Source of the DNA: a bacterium
GTDB taxonomy: Bacteria > Krumholzibacteriota > Krumholzibacteriia > LZORAL124-64-63
DNA length: 60,673 nt
Direction of reading: 5' to 3'
Assembly: GCA_024231905.1 (NCBI GenBank)
Contig: JAAEQC010000061.1
Span: 1 to 60,673, forward strand
Positions 9,465 to 18,058 of this stretch are shown one piece after another. A program made the translations under genes and the position numbers. A model generated the notes under the pieces. The model made no database searches. It was not told the DNA's origin and worked only from the letters and a program-made list of their open reading frames with translations. Numbering within the stretch: the stretch's first letter is position 1; each line of letters starts with the position of its first letter.

Positions 9465-11089
9465 CCCGGGTCCGCCACTTCCTGCTTCCGGTCCTACTGG
9501 CCGCCGTGGCCTGCGCCGTGCTAGTTGCAGGCTGGCGACTCATGTGGTTCCTCACCGACGACGCCTACATCACTTTTCGCTACGTCGGCAACAGTATGCT
9601 GGGCCACGGCTACGTATGGAATCCCCCCCCGTTCCTCCCGGTGGAAGGGTACACGAGCTTCCTCTGGATCGTACTCCTGGACGGTGTGTGGCGCTTGACC
9701 GGCGTCGAACCACCGGCCGCGGCCAACGTCCTTTCGCTGGTGTTCACCGGCGCGACGGTCGTCCTGGCCACGGCCTGGGTCTGGAGGCTCGGATGGTCGG
9801 ACCGCCTCCGGCCCCGCCGCTGGTTGCTGACCGCCCTCGTGCTGATCGGTCTCGTGACGAACCGGATCTTCGTGACCTGGAGCAGTTCGGGCCTCGAGAC
9901 CGCCATGTTCAACTTCTTCGTGCTCGTGTGGTTGTACCTCGCCACGCACATCCCCGCCGCCGCGCGATTCCGGCTCCTCTTCCTGTCCGCCGCCGCTTCC
10001 CTCACGGCCCTGACCCGGCCGGACGGCCTGCTCTACGCGGCGGCCACCGTCGGCCTGGCGGGGTTGATGTGGCTGGAACAGGGGCGACGAACCGGTCTGC
10101 GCGGAATCGCATCGTTGCTGCCCCTGCTCGCCGTTCCGGTCCATCTCGTTTGGCGACGGATCTTCTACGGCGCCTGGCTGCCCAACACCTACCACGCCAA
10201 GACCGCGGATGCCTGGCCCGAGGCCGGACTGCGCTACCTGGCGTCCTTCGTCCTCGAACACGCGTTGTGGATCTGGCTCGCCGTGGTCGCCGCCGGCGCC
10301 GTCACCACCTGGCGGGCCCGGCGGGTCCGTTCACTCGCCGCGGTTCCGTCCGTGGCCGTGGCGACGGTGGCCCTCCACGTGGGCTACTACACCCTGGTGG
10401 TCGGAGGGGACCACTTCGAATACCGTGTCTACAGCTATCTCGTGTTGCCCCTGCTCCTGATCTACGCGGTGACTCTGGACCGGCTGCGCGCGCCTCCCTT
10501 CGTCGCCGCGGCGGCGCTCACGGGCTTCATTGTCGCTTCGGGAGTGCTGCCCTGGACCCACTTCGCCGCGACGCGGCACCTGTCCACGCGCCAGGAAACC
10601 CATCAATTGCGGATGCCTCTGGCCGATCGTTTCCCTGCCGTTCTGGGTTGGTACGTGCGCTCCTTCGACGGTCTCCAGAACTGGCTCGTCGGTCATTATG
10701 TCTGCTGCCGGCACCAGGAGCACAAGGTCGCCGCCGCCGACTGGCTGGCGAACGTCGTACCCCCTCGCACCGAAGGAACACAAGAGGTTGCATCGGCATA
10801 TCCGGTCATGGCCTACTGGGGCGGCATCGGTGGTCTCGCCTGGGCCCTGCCCCACGTCAATTTCATCGACCTCTTCGGCCTGAGCGACCGGGTCATCGCC
10901 CGCAGCGAGTTCGCCGACAAGGAGTTCCGCCGCATGGCCCACGACCGGATCGCCCCAGAGGACTACGTGAACGCCTTCCGGCCCAACGTGGTTCTCGAGC
11001 CGGGCCGGCGCGTAACGATCTTGCCCCGGGCTCGCGAACTGACCGCCGAGGAGATCATGGCCATCGAGCGGCGCTGGTCGAAAGACTGA
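9452..11089 (+). CDS. GT-C membrane glycosyltransferase, arabinofuranosyltransferase-like
   Basis: 545 aa from a GTG at 9452, preceded by GGGAGGATC and overlapping the upstream gene by 13 bp, so translation is probably coupled. About ten transmembrane segments follow. The first loop reads TDDAYITFRYVGNSMLGHGY, then VEGYTSFLW, the signature DDAYI...GHG...VEGY...LW shared by GT-C enzymes such as mycobacterial AftB-like and related lipid-linked sugar transferases; the paired Asp is the expected catalytic centre. Further loops contain WLPNTYHAKT and DLFGLSDRVIAR, also common in this family. It most likely adds sugars to a cell-envelope glycan together with its operon partner. Substrate unknown. 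Confidence 0.8.
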   Translation: MAALTRVRHFLLPVLLAAVACAVLVAGWRLMWFLTDDAYITFRYVGNSMLGHGYVWNPPPFLPVEGYTSFLWIVLLDGVWRLTGVEPPAAANVLSLVFTGATVVLATAWVWRLGWSDRLRPRRWLLTALVLIGLVTNRIFVTWSSSGLETAMFNFFVLVWLYLATHIPAAARFRLLFLSAAASLTALTRPDGLLYAAATVGLAGLMWLEQGRRTGLRGIASLLPLLAVPVHLVWRRIFYGAWLPNTYHAKTADAWPEAGLRYLASFVLEHALWIWLAVVAAGAVTTWRARRVRSLAAVPSVAVATVALHVGYYTLVVGGDHFEYRVYSYLVLPLLLIYAVTLDRLRAPPFVAAAALTGFIVASGVLPWTHFAATRHLSTRQETHQLRMPLADRFPAVLGWYVRSFDGLQNWLVGHYVCCRHQEHKVAAADWLANVVPPRTEGTQEVASAYPVMAYWGGIGGLAWALPHVNFIDLFGLSDRVIARSEFADKEFRRMAHDRIAPEDYVNAFRPNVVLEPGRRVTILPRARELTAEEIMAIERRWSKD

Positions 11090-11114
11090 CCCACCGAACC
11101 GACGGAGGATACCG

Positions 11115-13604
11115 ATGCGGAGGACATTGCGGATCGCCACCTGGACGGGCGGGTCACTCCTGGGCCTGGTCCTGCTGGGACTGCTGGCCGTGTGGATCTT
11201 CCTGCCCATGGAGAAGATCATGGACCTGGCCGTGGAAGAAGCGTCCACCCGCCTGGGGCGCCCGGTCACCGTGGCAGAGGCCGGTCTGTCCCTCAAGGGC
11301 GGGCTGGGCGTGGTCCTGACCGACGTGACCGTGGGCAATCCGCCGGGTTTCACCGGCGAGAACCTCCTGACTGCCGAGGGTGTCGACCTCAAGCTGCGGA
11401 TCGGTCCCCTGCTCAAACAGCGCGTGGAAGCCGACCGCCTGGTGGTGCTTCGCCCCCGGCTGAACCTGCTGCGCACGGCCGCGGGCCTGGACAACTTCAC
11501 CTTCGTCGACACCACCGCTACGACCGGATCCGGCGGCGCGGGTGACAAGAGCGCCGAGGCACCGGCCCCCATGGCCCTGGAGTTCGACCGCATCGAGGCC
11601 GTGGACGCCCGCGTGATCTTCCGGGACGAGACCGCCGGCACCGGTGTCCGCCTGGCCGGACTCGCCATCGCCACCAGCCTGGGCACGCCTGCCCCCGGCA
11701 CCTTCGCCCTGGAGGGCGAGGCGTCCTGGGACACCCTGCTCGTGGACGGCCCCCAGCCCCTGCCCATCCTCCCGGGTCGCCTGGACTTCATGGCGAGCTT
11801 CGACCAGGCCGCCACCCGCACCACCCTGACCCGGGGCGACTTCGAGATCGCCGGCCTCGCCGGTTCGCTCACGGCCGACCTGACCGCCGCGGACGATGCG
11901 GTCCGCACCACCGGACACCTGGCGGCGGCGGAGCTGGACCCGTCCGACCTGCTGGCCTTCGTCCCCGCCGAACACGACTCCTTGACCGAAGGCCTCGTCC
12001 TGGGCGGCCGCCTGCGCCTGGAAGCCGACTTCGACCACGACGCCGCGCGCGCCGAGCCCCTGGTGCTGTCCGGTCGCGCCGTCTGGTCCGCCGGCACCGT
12101 CGCGGCCCCGACCCTGCCCCAGCCCGTGGAGAAGTTGGATGCTGCCGTTTCCTTCACCCTGGACGCGGTGATTATCGAGAGCTGCGAGGTCCGCCTGCCC
12201 GCCGGCACGGTCGCTGTCCAGGGCCGGATCACGGACCTGCCGAACGGACCCGAAGCCCCCGCGCCGACCTTGGACCTGGAACTGAGAACCGACCTGGACC
12301 TGGCTGCTTTCTCGGACCAACTGCCGCCTGAACTCGAAGCCGAGCTGAGCGGACGCCTGGCGGCCAACGTCACCCTCCGCGGCGCCGCCGACGACGCCCC
12401 GGGGCTGATCCACCGGGCCGAGGCCGCCGTCAAGGATCTGGCCTACACGGACACCCGGTTGCCGGCGCCCCTGGAAAGTCTTCAGGCGGATCTGGCCTGG
12501 GAGAACGACGTGCTCACCGTGGCTGGTTTCCAAGCCCGCTTCCCGGGCAGTGACGCTTCGGGTCGCATCACCGTCCACAACCTCCTGCCCTGGGCCCTGC
12601 CCCCGGAACTGCGCGTGGGCCGGGAGACGACCACCCCGGAGTTCGATTTCGCCCTCCGCTCGCAACGTCTGGACGTGGACCGCCTCCTGCCCGCGGCGAG
12701 CCCCGGCGCCGAACCCATTGCCGGCCGCGGCACGGGCGGCGGCGCGACCTCCGGGACGGACGAGCCCCTGGCCATGCCCGAATTGCGAGGCGGCGGCACC
12801 GTCGCCATCGATACGCTGATCTACAGCCGAGTGGAGTTGACGGATGTGGCCACCCGGGTCGAACTCGACGGCCGGCGCATCGTCTGCCCCGACCTGGCGG
12901 GCAACGTCTACACCGGTACGGTGGCGGGCGCGGTGACCATGGACCTGACCGACCTGGACGAACCCCTCTACGCGGGCGATTTCAAGGCCACCCGCATCGA
13001 GGCCGACGACTTCCTCGTCCGCTTCACGCGCCTGGGCGGCCTGGTCTTCGGCAAGTTCGACCTGGAGGGATCCTACGCCGCCGCCGGCCGTGACCCGGAG
13101 CGACTGAAGACCTCGGTGAACCTGGACTCCCGGGCTCTCATGAAGGAGGGCCGGGTCGTCACCTCGGGCTTCGTCCACGACGGCCTCGACGGACTGGCCC
13201 AACGCTTCGGCGGCAACCTGGAACCGGAGCAGGCCTTGCGCGACCTGGCCACGGCCATCCGGGTGGAGAACGGCCGGATCATCCTCGACGACCTGAAGAC
13301 GAGCCTGGGCGAACTGGGCGACCTGCAACTCGGCGGCTCCTACGGCCTGGGCGGTGACCTGGACTACGCGGGCACCCTGCTGCTCTCGGAATCGAACACC
13401 CGCGGGCTGCTGGCCGCAGGCGTGGCCGGCGACGTGGCCCGGCTCCTGGGTGCGGACCGGACCGAGCGCCTGGCCCTGCCCCTGCGGGTGGACGGATCCT
13501 TCGCCAGTCCCCGCTTCGGCCTGGACTATTCGGCGCTCACCCAGGATGCAGCGGACAGCCTGGCAGACGAGGCGAAGAAGAAGCTGAAGGGATTGTTCGA
13601 CTGA
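11115..13604 (+). CDS. AsmA family protein
   Basis: 829 aa, start supported by CGGAGG nine nt before the ATG. A single N-terminal membrane anchor (TGGSLLGLVLLGLLAVWIFL) is followed by the AsmA N-terminal domain with its typical order: VEEASTRLGRPVTVAEAGLS, LTDVTVGNPPGF, LKLRIGPLLKQR. The long middle is repetitive beta-structure, as in the bridge-like AsmA/TamB/VPS13-type proteins. The C-terminal AsmA_2 part contains DLKTSLGELGDLQLGGSYGL. Family members sit in the periplasm and are linked to lipid transport to and homeostasis of the outer membrane. Its place behind two envelope glycosyltransferases fits such a job. Confidence 0.88.
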   Translation: MRRTLRIATWTGGSLLGLVLLGLLAVWIFLPMEKIMDLAVEEASTRLGRPVTVAEAGLSLKGGLGVVLTDVTVGNPPGFTGENLLTAEGVDLKLRIGPLLKQRVEADRLVVLRPRLNLLRTAAGLDNFTFVDTTATTGSGGAGDKSAEAPAPMALEFDRIEAVDARVIFRDETAGTGVRLAGLAIATSLGTPAPGTFALEGEASWDTLLVDGPQPLPILPGRLDFMASFDQAATRTTLTRGDFEIAGLAGSLTADLTAADDAVRTTGHLAAAELDPSDLLAFVPAEHDSLTEGLVLGGRLRLEADFDHDAARAEPLVLSGRAVWSAGTVAAPTLPQPVEKLDAAVSFTLDAVIIESCEVRLPAGTVAVQGRITDLPNGPEAPAPTLDLELRTDLDLAAFSDQLPPELEAELSGRLAANVTLRGAADDAPGLIHRAEAAVKDLAYTDTRLPAPLESLQADLAWENDVLTVAGFQARFPGSDASGRITVHNLLPWALPPELRVGRETTTPEFDFALRSQRLDVDRLLPAASPGAEPIAGRGTGGGATSGTDEPLAMPELRGGGTVAIDTLIYSRVELTDVATRVELDGRRIVCPDLAGNVYTGTVAGAVTMDLTDLDEPLYAGDFKATRIEADDFLVRFTRLGGLVFGKFDLEGSYAAAGRDPERLKTSVNLDSRALMKEGRVVTSGFVHDGLDGLAQRFGGNLEPEQALRDLATAIRVENGRIILDDLKTSLGELGDLQLGGSYGLGGDLDYAGTLLLSESNTRGLLAAGVAGDVARLLGADRTERLALPLRVDGSFASPRFGLDYSALTQDAADSLADEAKKKLKGLFD

Positions 13605-13606
13605 GT

Positions 13607-13674
13607 GAGGGGCGGGCCGGCCCCTCGGCCGACCCGCGCCCCCTGCTTGCGACAGGTCCGGTAGTACGGACCTG
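13607..13674. terminator. Two hairpins between convergent genes
   Basis: GAGGGGC/GCCCCTC (13607-13626, 6-nt loop) overlaps the end of the AsmA gene region, and CAGGTCCG/CGGACCTG (13653-13674, 6-nt loop) lies just before the stop of the opposing methyltransferase. Together they can end transcription from both sides. Confidence 0.55.
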
Positions 13675-13682
13675 CCCGCGGT

Positions 13683-14453
13683 TCAACTCCGAGTTCGCAG
13701 CAGGAAGAACACGTACCCGTAGTACCGCGAGAAACGCCGGTAGGTGTCGATCTCGCGCCGGATCATGTCGAGCATGGCCCGGAATTCTTCGTCGTCCGGC
13801 GCCTCGAACCCGGCCAGCCGCACCTGCAGCGGATCGTAATACGAAGCCCACCAGGACGACTCGGGCAGCGCGAACCGGCCAACCAGCTCGTAACCGCAAT
13901 CCCGGATCATGGCGAGATTCCCGGCCACGTCGGTCATCGGCGGATACTCCATGGCCAGGAACTCCCGGCACTCGTCCGGCGCACCGTCCTCGAGCCAGAC
14001 CAGCTCGGTGAAGCCCAGGGCTCCTCCCGGCTTCAGGAACGAGCGCCAGGCCTGGAGCGCTTCGCCAATCCCCACGACGTACGCGGATCCCTCAGCCCAC
14101 ACGAGGTCGAAGGCCTCGCCACACAGGTCCAGCCCGTTCATCTCCGCGCAACGCGTCTCGACGAGTTCGCCGAGTCCCTGCGCCACCGCGCGACGCTCCA
14201 GTTCGTCCAAGTAGGGCTGGTGATTGTCCACCGCCAGCACCGGGCACCCGAGCTCGGCCGCCAGGCGCAGGGTCTGCCGCCCGTTGCCACACCCTATATC
14301 CAGGACGCGGGAGCCCTTGTCGACGCCCGCGAGCTCCGGTCCGTACAACGTCTCCAGCGCGCGCCGCGTACTCCGGCTGTCGCCGGGCGCCAACGCGGGC
14401 AGTGAAGGATCGAATACATCGTGAAGGATCTGCATCATCTTTTCGTGGTCCAT
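13683..14453 (-). CDS. Class I SAM-dependent methyltransferase
   Basis: 256 aa. The Rossmann-fold SAM site is clear: motif I VLDIGCGNGRQT at residues ~49-60, then LAVDNHQPYLDELE (acidic end of strand 2), AEMNGLDLCGEAFDLVWAEG (motifs II/III) and the post-motif LKPGGALGFTELVWL. The sequence fits the Methyltransf_11/25 group of small-molecule methyltransferases such as UbiE/MmtA-like or natural-product enzymes. The substrate cannot be inferred, and neighbours give no pathway hint. It is transcribed alone, convergent with the AsmA operon. Confidence 0.88.
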   Translation of the reverse strand: MDHEKMMQILHDVFDPSLPALAPGDSRSTRRALETLYGPELAGVDKGSRVLDIGCGNGRQTLRLAAELGCPVLAVDNHQPYLDELERRAVAQGLGELVETRCAEMNGLDLCGEAFDLVWAEGSAYVVGIGEALQAWRSFLKPGGALGFTELVWLEDGAPDECREFLAMEYPPMTDVAGNLAMIRDCGYELVGRFALPESSWWASYYDPLQVRLAGFEAPDDEEFRAMLDMIRREIDTYRRFSRYYGYVFFLLRTRS

Positions 14454-14876
14454 TGTTCTCTTCTCCTGTCAGTATCAAGGGATGCACGGACCGACGGCGC
14501 ACACCGCCACCCGCGCTGATCTCTCGTCACGAAAAACCGACCGGAATGGGAAACCGCACGCCAAAAAGCGCTCCCGTGAGGAGCGATCCCCGGAAGAAGC
14601 CCGGGACACGCGGTTTCCTAGAGAACAGTCACCATACGTCCACAAGAATGCACTCCTTGGAGCCTGCGGTCAAACCTCGTCTGGAATGAATCGGCGGCAG
14701 GATCGATTCATCGACCGGATCCGCGCTCACCTCGAGCAACCGCACGGGATCCCCGTGGTCGCCCACGCCTCCGCAGCTTCCCGCTACCACGCAACGGCGC
14801 CAGATGCTATGCTGACCCCCGCGTTTCAACCGCGCCATGCATGCGGCATCCGGCACCCAATCCCGGAGTGTGATCC
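14454..14876. other. Intergenic gap between divergent genes
   Basis: This 423-bp stretch separates the methyltransferase (-) from the outer-membrane protein (+). Short open frames exist on both strands but have no ribosome-binding site and no protein-like composition. A TATGCT near 14808 could be a -10 element for the + gene, without a convincing -35. No RNA gene was recognised. Confidence 0.5.
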
Positions 14877-15683
14877 ATGAAGCACGTTGCCATCCTCCTC
14901 GCCGTCCTGCTCGCCACGCCGACCCTGCCTGCCCTCGCAGACGACTCGGGCCACTTCTTCCGCTTCGGCGGCGGCGTCGCGTTCATGAACATGTCCGAAT
15001 TCAACGACGGCATCGTGCAGTCCAACGAGATCCTGCGAAATTCCTACCGCCGCGACCTGTGGGACATGTACCCGGGCTGGCAGGAATCCGGCATCGAGAA
15101 CGAGGTCGATTCCGCCACCAGGGGCAGCCTCCTGGACGAGCTGAACCGCGGCCTGGGCTTCTTCATCACCTTCGGACACGAATTCGGTGACAACCTGGCC
15201 CTGGGCGTGGAGATCGAGCGGGTCGTCGGCGCCAACGACATCGTGCACAACCCGGCGGTATCGTCGTCCTATGAGGCGCCGGCCACCTTCTACAAGCTCA
15301 TGGCCGAGTTCCGTCCCGCCAAGGACAAGCAGCTGTCCTTCGGCTTCGGCGGCGCCGTGGGCTGGGCCAAGGCCGACGGCTACCTGAAGATGCCGGCCCG
15401 GGAACCGCGCACGCACCTGGAGGAGGCCTTCCTCTCCGGCGGCGGCCTCCTGATCGAGGGCGTCGTCGCGCCCTACTACCGCATGTCCGAGGGATTCGAC
15501 GTCTTCGCCAACGTGGGCTACCGCCTGGCCAAGCTGGACGAGAGCGACCAGACCTGGTTCCAGGAGTCCGACGGGGGCGCAGCTCCCGGCAACGTCGTCC
15601 TCATCGACGATTCGATCCCCCTGCGGCTGGACTACAGCGGCCTCTTCGTGCGTATCGGCATGCGCGCCGACTGGCCCTGGTAG
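14877..15683 (+). CDS. Putative outer-membrane beta-barrel protein
   Basis: 268 aa with a signal peptide (MKHVAILLAVLLATPTLPAL, cleavage near ALA-DD). The mature chain alternates short amphipathic strands and turns: FFRFGGGVAFMNMSEF, GLGFFITFGHEF, LALGVEIERVVG, LSFGFGGAVGWAK, FDVFANVGYRLAK and finally LFVRIGMRADWPW. Ending in an aromatic residue after an alternating strand is the usual signal for assembly by the BAM machine. It resembles small OmpA/OmpW-like barrels in size, but I do not recognise a specific family. GGAG precedes the start. Function unknown. Confidence 0.7.
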   Translation: MKHVAILLAVLLATPTLPALADDSGHFFRFGGGVAFMNMSEFNDGIVQSNEILRNSYRRDLWDMYPGWQESGIENEVDSATRGSLLDELNRGLGFFITFGHEFGDNLALGVEIERVVGANDIVHNPAVSSSYEAPATFYKLMAEFRPAKDKQLSFGFGGAVGWAKADGYLKMPAREPRTHLEEAFLSGGGLLIEGVVAPYYRMSEGFDVFANVGYRLAKLDESDQTWFQESDGGAAPGNVVLIDDSIPLRLDYSGLFVRIGMRADWPW

Positions 15684-15715
15684 CGCCGGTCCAACCGGAC
15701 ATTCCCTGCGCACCG

Positions 15716-15735
15716 CTCCGCGCTCAGGCGCGGAG
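15716..15735 (+). terminator. Hairpin after the outer-membrane protein gene
   Basis: CTCCGCGC pairs with GCGCGGAG around a TCAG tetraloop, 33 nt after the stop, followed by GTAGTTT. It is a plausible intrinsic terminator. Confidence 0.5.
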
Positions 15736-15860
15736 GTAGTTTCCACATCGTGGCTCTTATCCGCTCGACCGAGACCCTAGCCGGCTGCCCCGGCCCCCCG
15801 GGGTAACCGGTCCTTTTGCCGCATCCCCAGCGATGCGGTTCGTCCCGGAAGGAGTCCTCC

Positions 15861-16163
15861 ATGCGCAAAGCCCTGCTTACCGCGTTCCTCGTCCTCTTCA
15901 TGGGCCTGCTAGCCACATCCTGTGCCGACATCGACGCCGAAGAGGACGCGGCCACCGGTCCCCTGGTCCGCGACACGACCGTCACCCTCACCGACGCCAT
16001 TCCCGCCGAATTCGGGGACCTCGTCGCCGTAACGACAACGGAGATCTATCCGGATTTCGCCCAGCTCTGGTTCCAGAAAGAGGACAAGTCCATCGTCACG
16101 GTGTTCCTCAACTACAAGCGCGGCACCATCGAGAAGCATCCCCTGGTCATTCCGCGTTCCTGA
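15861..16163 (+). CDS. Small putative lipoprotein
   Basis: 100 aa. The ATG at 15861 is chosen because GGAAGGAG lies at ideal distance and the lipoprotein signal begins there: MRKALLTAFLVLFMGLLATS followed by Cys at residue 21. The mature ~80 residues (DTTVTLTDAIPAEFGDLVAV, then YPDFAQLWFQKEDKSIVTV) look like one compact alpha/beta domain. No family is recognised. It is followed 47 bp downstream by a small membrane-protein gene with its own ribosome-binding site, so the two are probably co-transcribed. Confidence 0.65.
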   Translation: MRKALLTAFLVLFMGLLATSCADIDAEEDAATGPLVRDTTVTLTDAIPAEFGDLVAVTTTEIYPDFAQLWFQKEDKSIVTVFLNYKRGTIEKHPLVIPRS

Positions 16164-16210
16164 AGCCGGTCCCTGCGAGGAATCCCGTCACCGGGTGAAA
16201 GGGAAAGATC

Positions 16211-16435
16211 ATGGATATCGACAAGATCACGAGTCTGGTGAGCCGGGTGCTCTTCGGCGTGGGCGCCTTGGCCCTGACCATGGGGATCCTGGAGAAGTTC
16301 GCCAACATGTCGGGCCAGACCCTGACGCGGGGCTACACCCCGGAACGTCTGCTGGAGGTTACCGTATCGGTGGCCATCCTGGTGTGCGCACTGCTGCTAC
16401 GCCAGGTCCGGGAGGCCACTCGACAACGCAATTGA
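16211..16435 (+). CDS. Small membrane protein
   Basis: 74 aa with two predicted membrane segments, VSRVLFGVGALALTMGILEK and VTVSVAILVCALLLRQV, joined by a short polar loop and ending in basic residues that should face the cytoplasm. AAGGGAAAG precedes the ATG. No family is recognised. It sits between the small lipoprotein and the convergent sulfatase-fold gene. Confidence 0.6.
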   Translation: MDIDKITSLVSRVLFGVGALALTMGILEKFANMSGQTLTRGYTPERLLEVTVSVAILVCALLLRQVREATRQRN

Positions 16436-16459
16436 GGCGCCACGGCGCCCGCAGAACCG

Positions 16460-17887
16460 TCAGTTCACGTAGCCGAGGCTCTTGAGACGCTTCACCTCTT
16501 CGGAGTCGAAGACCTCGAAGTCCACGCCGCCGGCTGTGGATCCTTCTGCCCCGCCGCCGGCGAGCCAGGCCTTCATGGCCGTCACCAGCCCTTGGCCTTC
16601 CGCGTGGTCCGGCTGGGCGCGGAAGAGATTCACCGTCTCGGCAGGATCCGCCGCCAAGTCATAAAGGACGTGACGTACGCGTCGGCTGCGGCGCTCTTCC
16701 ACCGTGGTGGTCAGCTTGAAGCGACCGCGGCTCATGGAATAGATGGGTGGGTTGCGGCGATTGGTCCGGGAGTGGATCAGGCGCAGGTCGCCGTCAGGGA
16801 AAGGCGTGCCCGCCAGGAGGGGCAGCAGGGAACGTCCCGCCAGGGAATCGGCCGGCACCGGACGGACGGCCAGGTCCAGCAGGGTCGGTACGAGATCCAC
16901 GAGTTCGACCGGCGTCGCCACGCGCTGCCCCGGTACGCCAGGGATACGCACCACCAGCGGCACGCGGATCGTCGACTCGCAGATGGTGCCTCCGTGGCCG
17001 TGGGCCTTGCCCTGCTCGTACAGGCCCTGGCCGTGGTCGGCCATGAGCACGAAGACCGTCCGCTCCCAGACCCCCGCCTCCTCCAGACCGGCGATCATCT
17101 CCCCCAGCAGGTGGTCGGCGTGGGCCAGGTTCGCGTCGTAGAGGGCCACCATGTCGCGCACGGTCGCGTCGTCGGGACGCTTGCCCTTGAGGCCCTGGAT
17201 GTAGTCGTGGGTTCCCACCTCCGGGTCGATCTCCCGGGTGGCCCAACGGCTGAAGAAGGGCTCCGGCGGATCGTAGGGAGCGTGGGGCTTCATGAGGTGG
17301 AGGTAGACCAGGAAAGGCTCGTCTCCACGGTCGCGCATCCAACCCGTGGCCAGGGCAACTGCCCCGGCGTCGTCTACCAGATCCCCGGCCAGGGCGGCCG
17401 GCGGATCCCACAGCTCCCAGTACTCGGTGAAGCCGCGATCGTGGCCCAGGGCGCGTTTCATCCACACGTTCGACGTGTAACCCAGACGGTACTCGAAGTC
17501 GGGAGCGAGATGTTCGGCGAGGGTGGGCAGATCGTCGGGAATAGTCTTCACCTGACGCCAGGGCTTGTACGACTTCGTATCGAAGACCGGGTAGCGGGAC
17601 GTGAAGTACGAGAACACCGAGAGCATGGTGCCCGAGGCCTGGGCGTAGGCCCGGTCGAAGACCACGGATTCGGCGGCGACGCGGTCCAAGTGCGGGGTCG
17701 TATCCCGGTCGTAGCCGTAGCAACCCAGGTGGTGGGCCGAGGCGGCGTCCAGCAGGACGATCACCAGGTTTGCCCCCGCGGCACCCTCGCGCATGGTTGC
17801 CGCCGACGGGGAATCTCCCCCGCCTCCCCCGCACCCTGCCAGTACGAGCAACGCCAAGGGCAGCCATGCTCGAGTCATTCGCGTCAT
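16460..17887 (-). CDS. Sulfatase-fold (alkaline phosphatase superfamily) lipoprotein
   Basis: 475 aa with a lipoprotein signal ending LVLAGC. The sulfatase fold is clear: LVIVLLDAASAHHLGCYGYD at the first metal site, FLVYLHLMKPHAPYDPPEPF, the second metal site VFVLMADHGQGLYEQGK, then HGGTICESTIRVPLVV. The C-terminus RLKSLGYVN is a habit of this subgroup. The sulfatase active-site consensus C/S-x-P-x-R is absent; the equivalent stretch reads SGTMLSVFSYFTSRYP, leaving a Thr or Ser as the likely nucleophile. The enzyme may therefore be a phosphotransferase or phosphodiesterase rather than a sulfatase. It acts outside the inner membrane. Reaction and substrate are not determinable here. Confidence 0.85.
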   Translation of the reverse strand: MTRMTRAWLPLALLVLAGCGGGGGDSPSAATMREGAAGANLVIVLLDAASAHHLGCYGYDRDTTPHLDRVAAESVVFDRAYAQASGTMLSVFSYFTSRYPVFDTKSYKPWRQVKTIPDDLPTLAEHLAPDFEYRLGYTSNVWMKRALGHDRGFTEYWELWDPPAALAGDLVDDAGAVALATGWMRDRGDEPFLVYLHLMKPHAPYDPPEPFFSRWATREIDPEVGTHDYIQGLKGKRPDDATVRDMVALYDANLAHADHLLGEMIAGLEEAGVWERTVFVLMADHGQGLYEQGKAHGHGGTICESTIRVPLVVRIPGVPGQRVATPVELVDLVPTLLDLAVRPVPADSLAGRSLLPLLAGTPFPDGDLRLIHSRTNRRNPPIYSMSRGRFKLTTTVEERRSRRVRHVLYDLAADPAETVNLFRAQPDHAEGQGLVTAMKAWLAGGGAEGSTAGGVDFEVFDSEEVKRLKSLGYVN

Positions 17888-18058
17888 GCCAAACTCTTTT
17901 CAATGCATTGACTTGAAATGATTTATCGTATGACGCGAAAGTATACCACACCGATCGATGTGCTCCGGATCAAATGATCACGTTTGTGTCTCGCTCCGTA
18001 ATGTTTTCCTTATAACAAAGCTAAGATTCACAAGATTGACGCCGATAACAGGGAGGCT

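Noticed and set aside
17901..17947. TTGACT near 17908 as a promoter between the sulfatase-fold and hybrid-kinase genes
   Set aside because: No -10 element lies at 16-18 bp on the + strand; the AT-rich words nearby have the wrong spacing.
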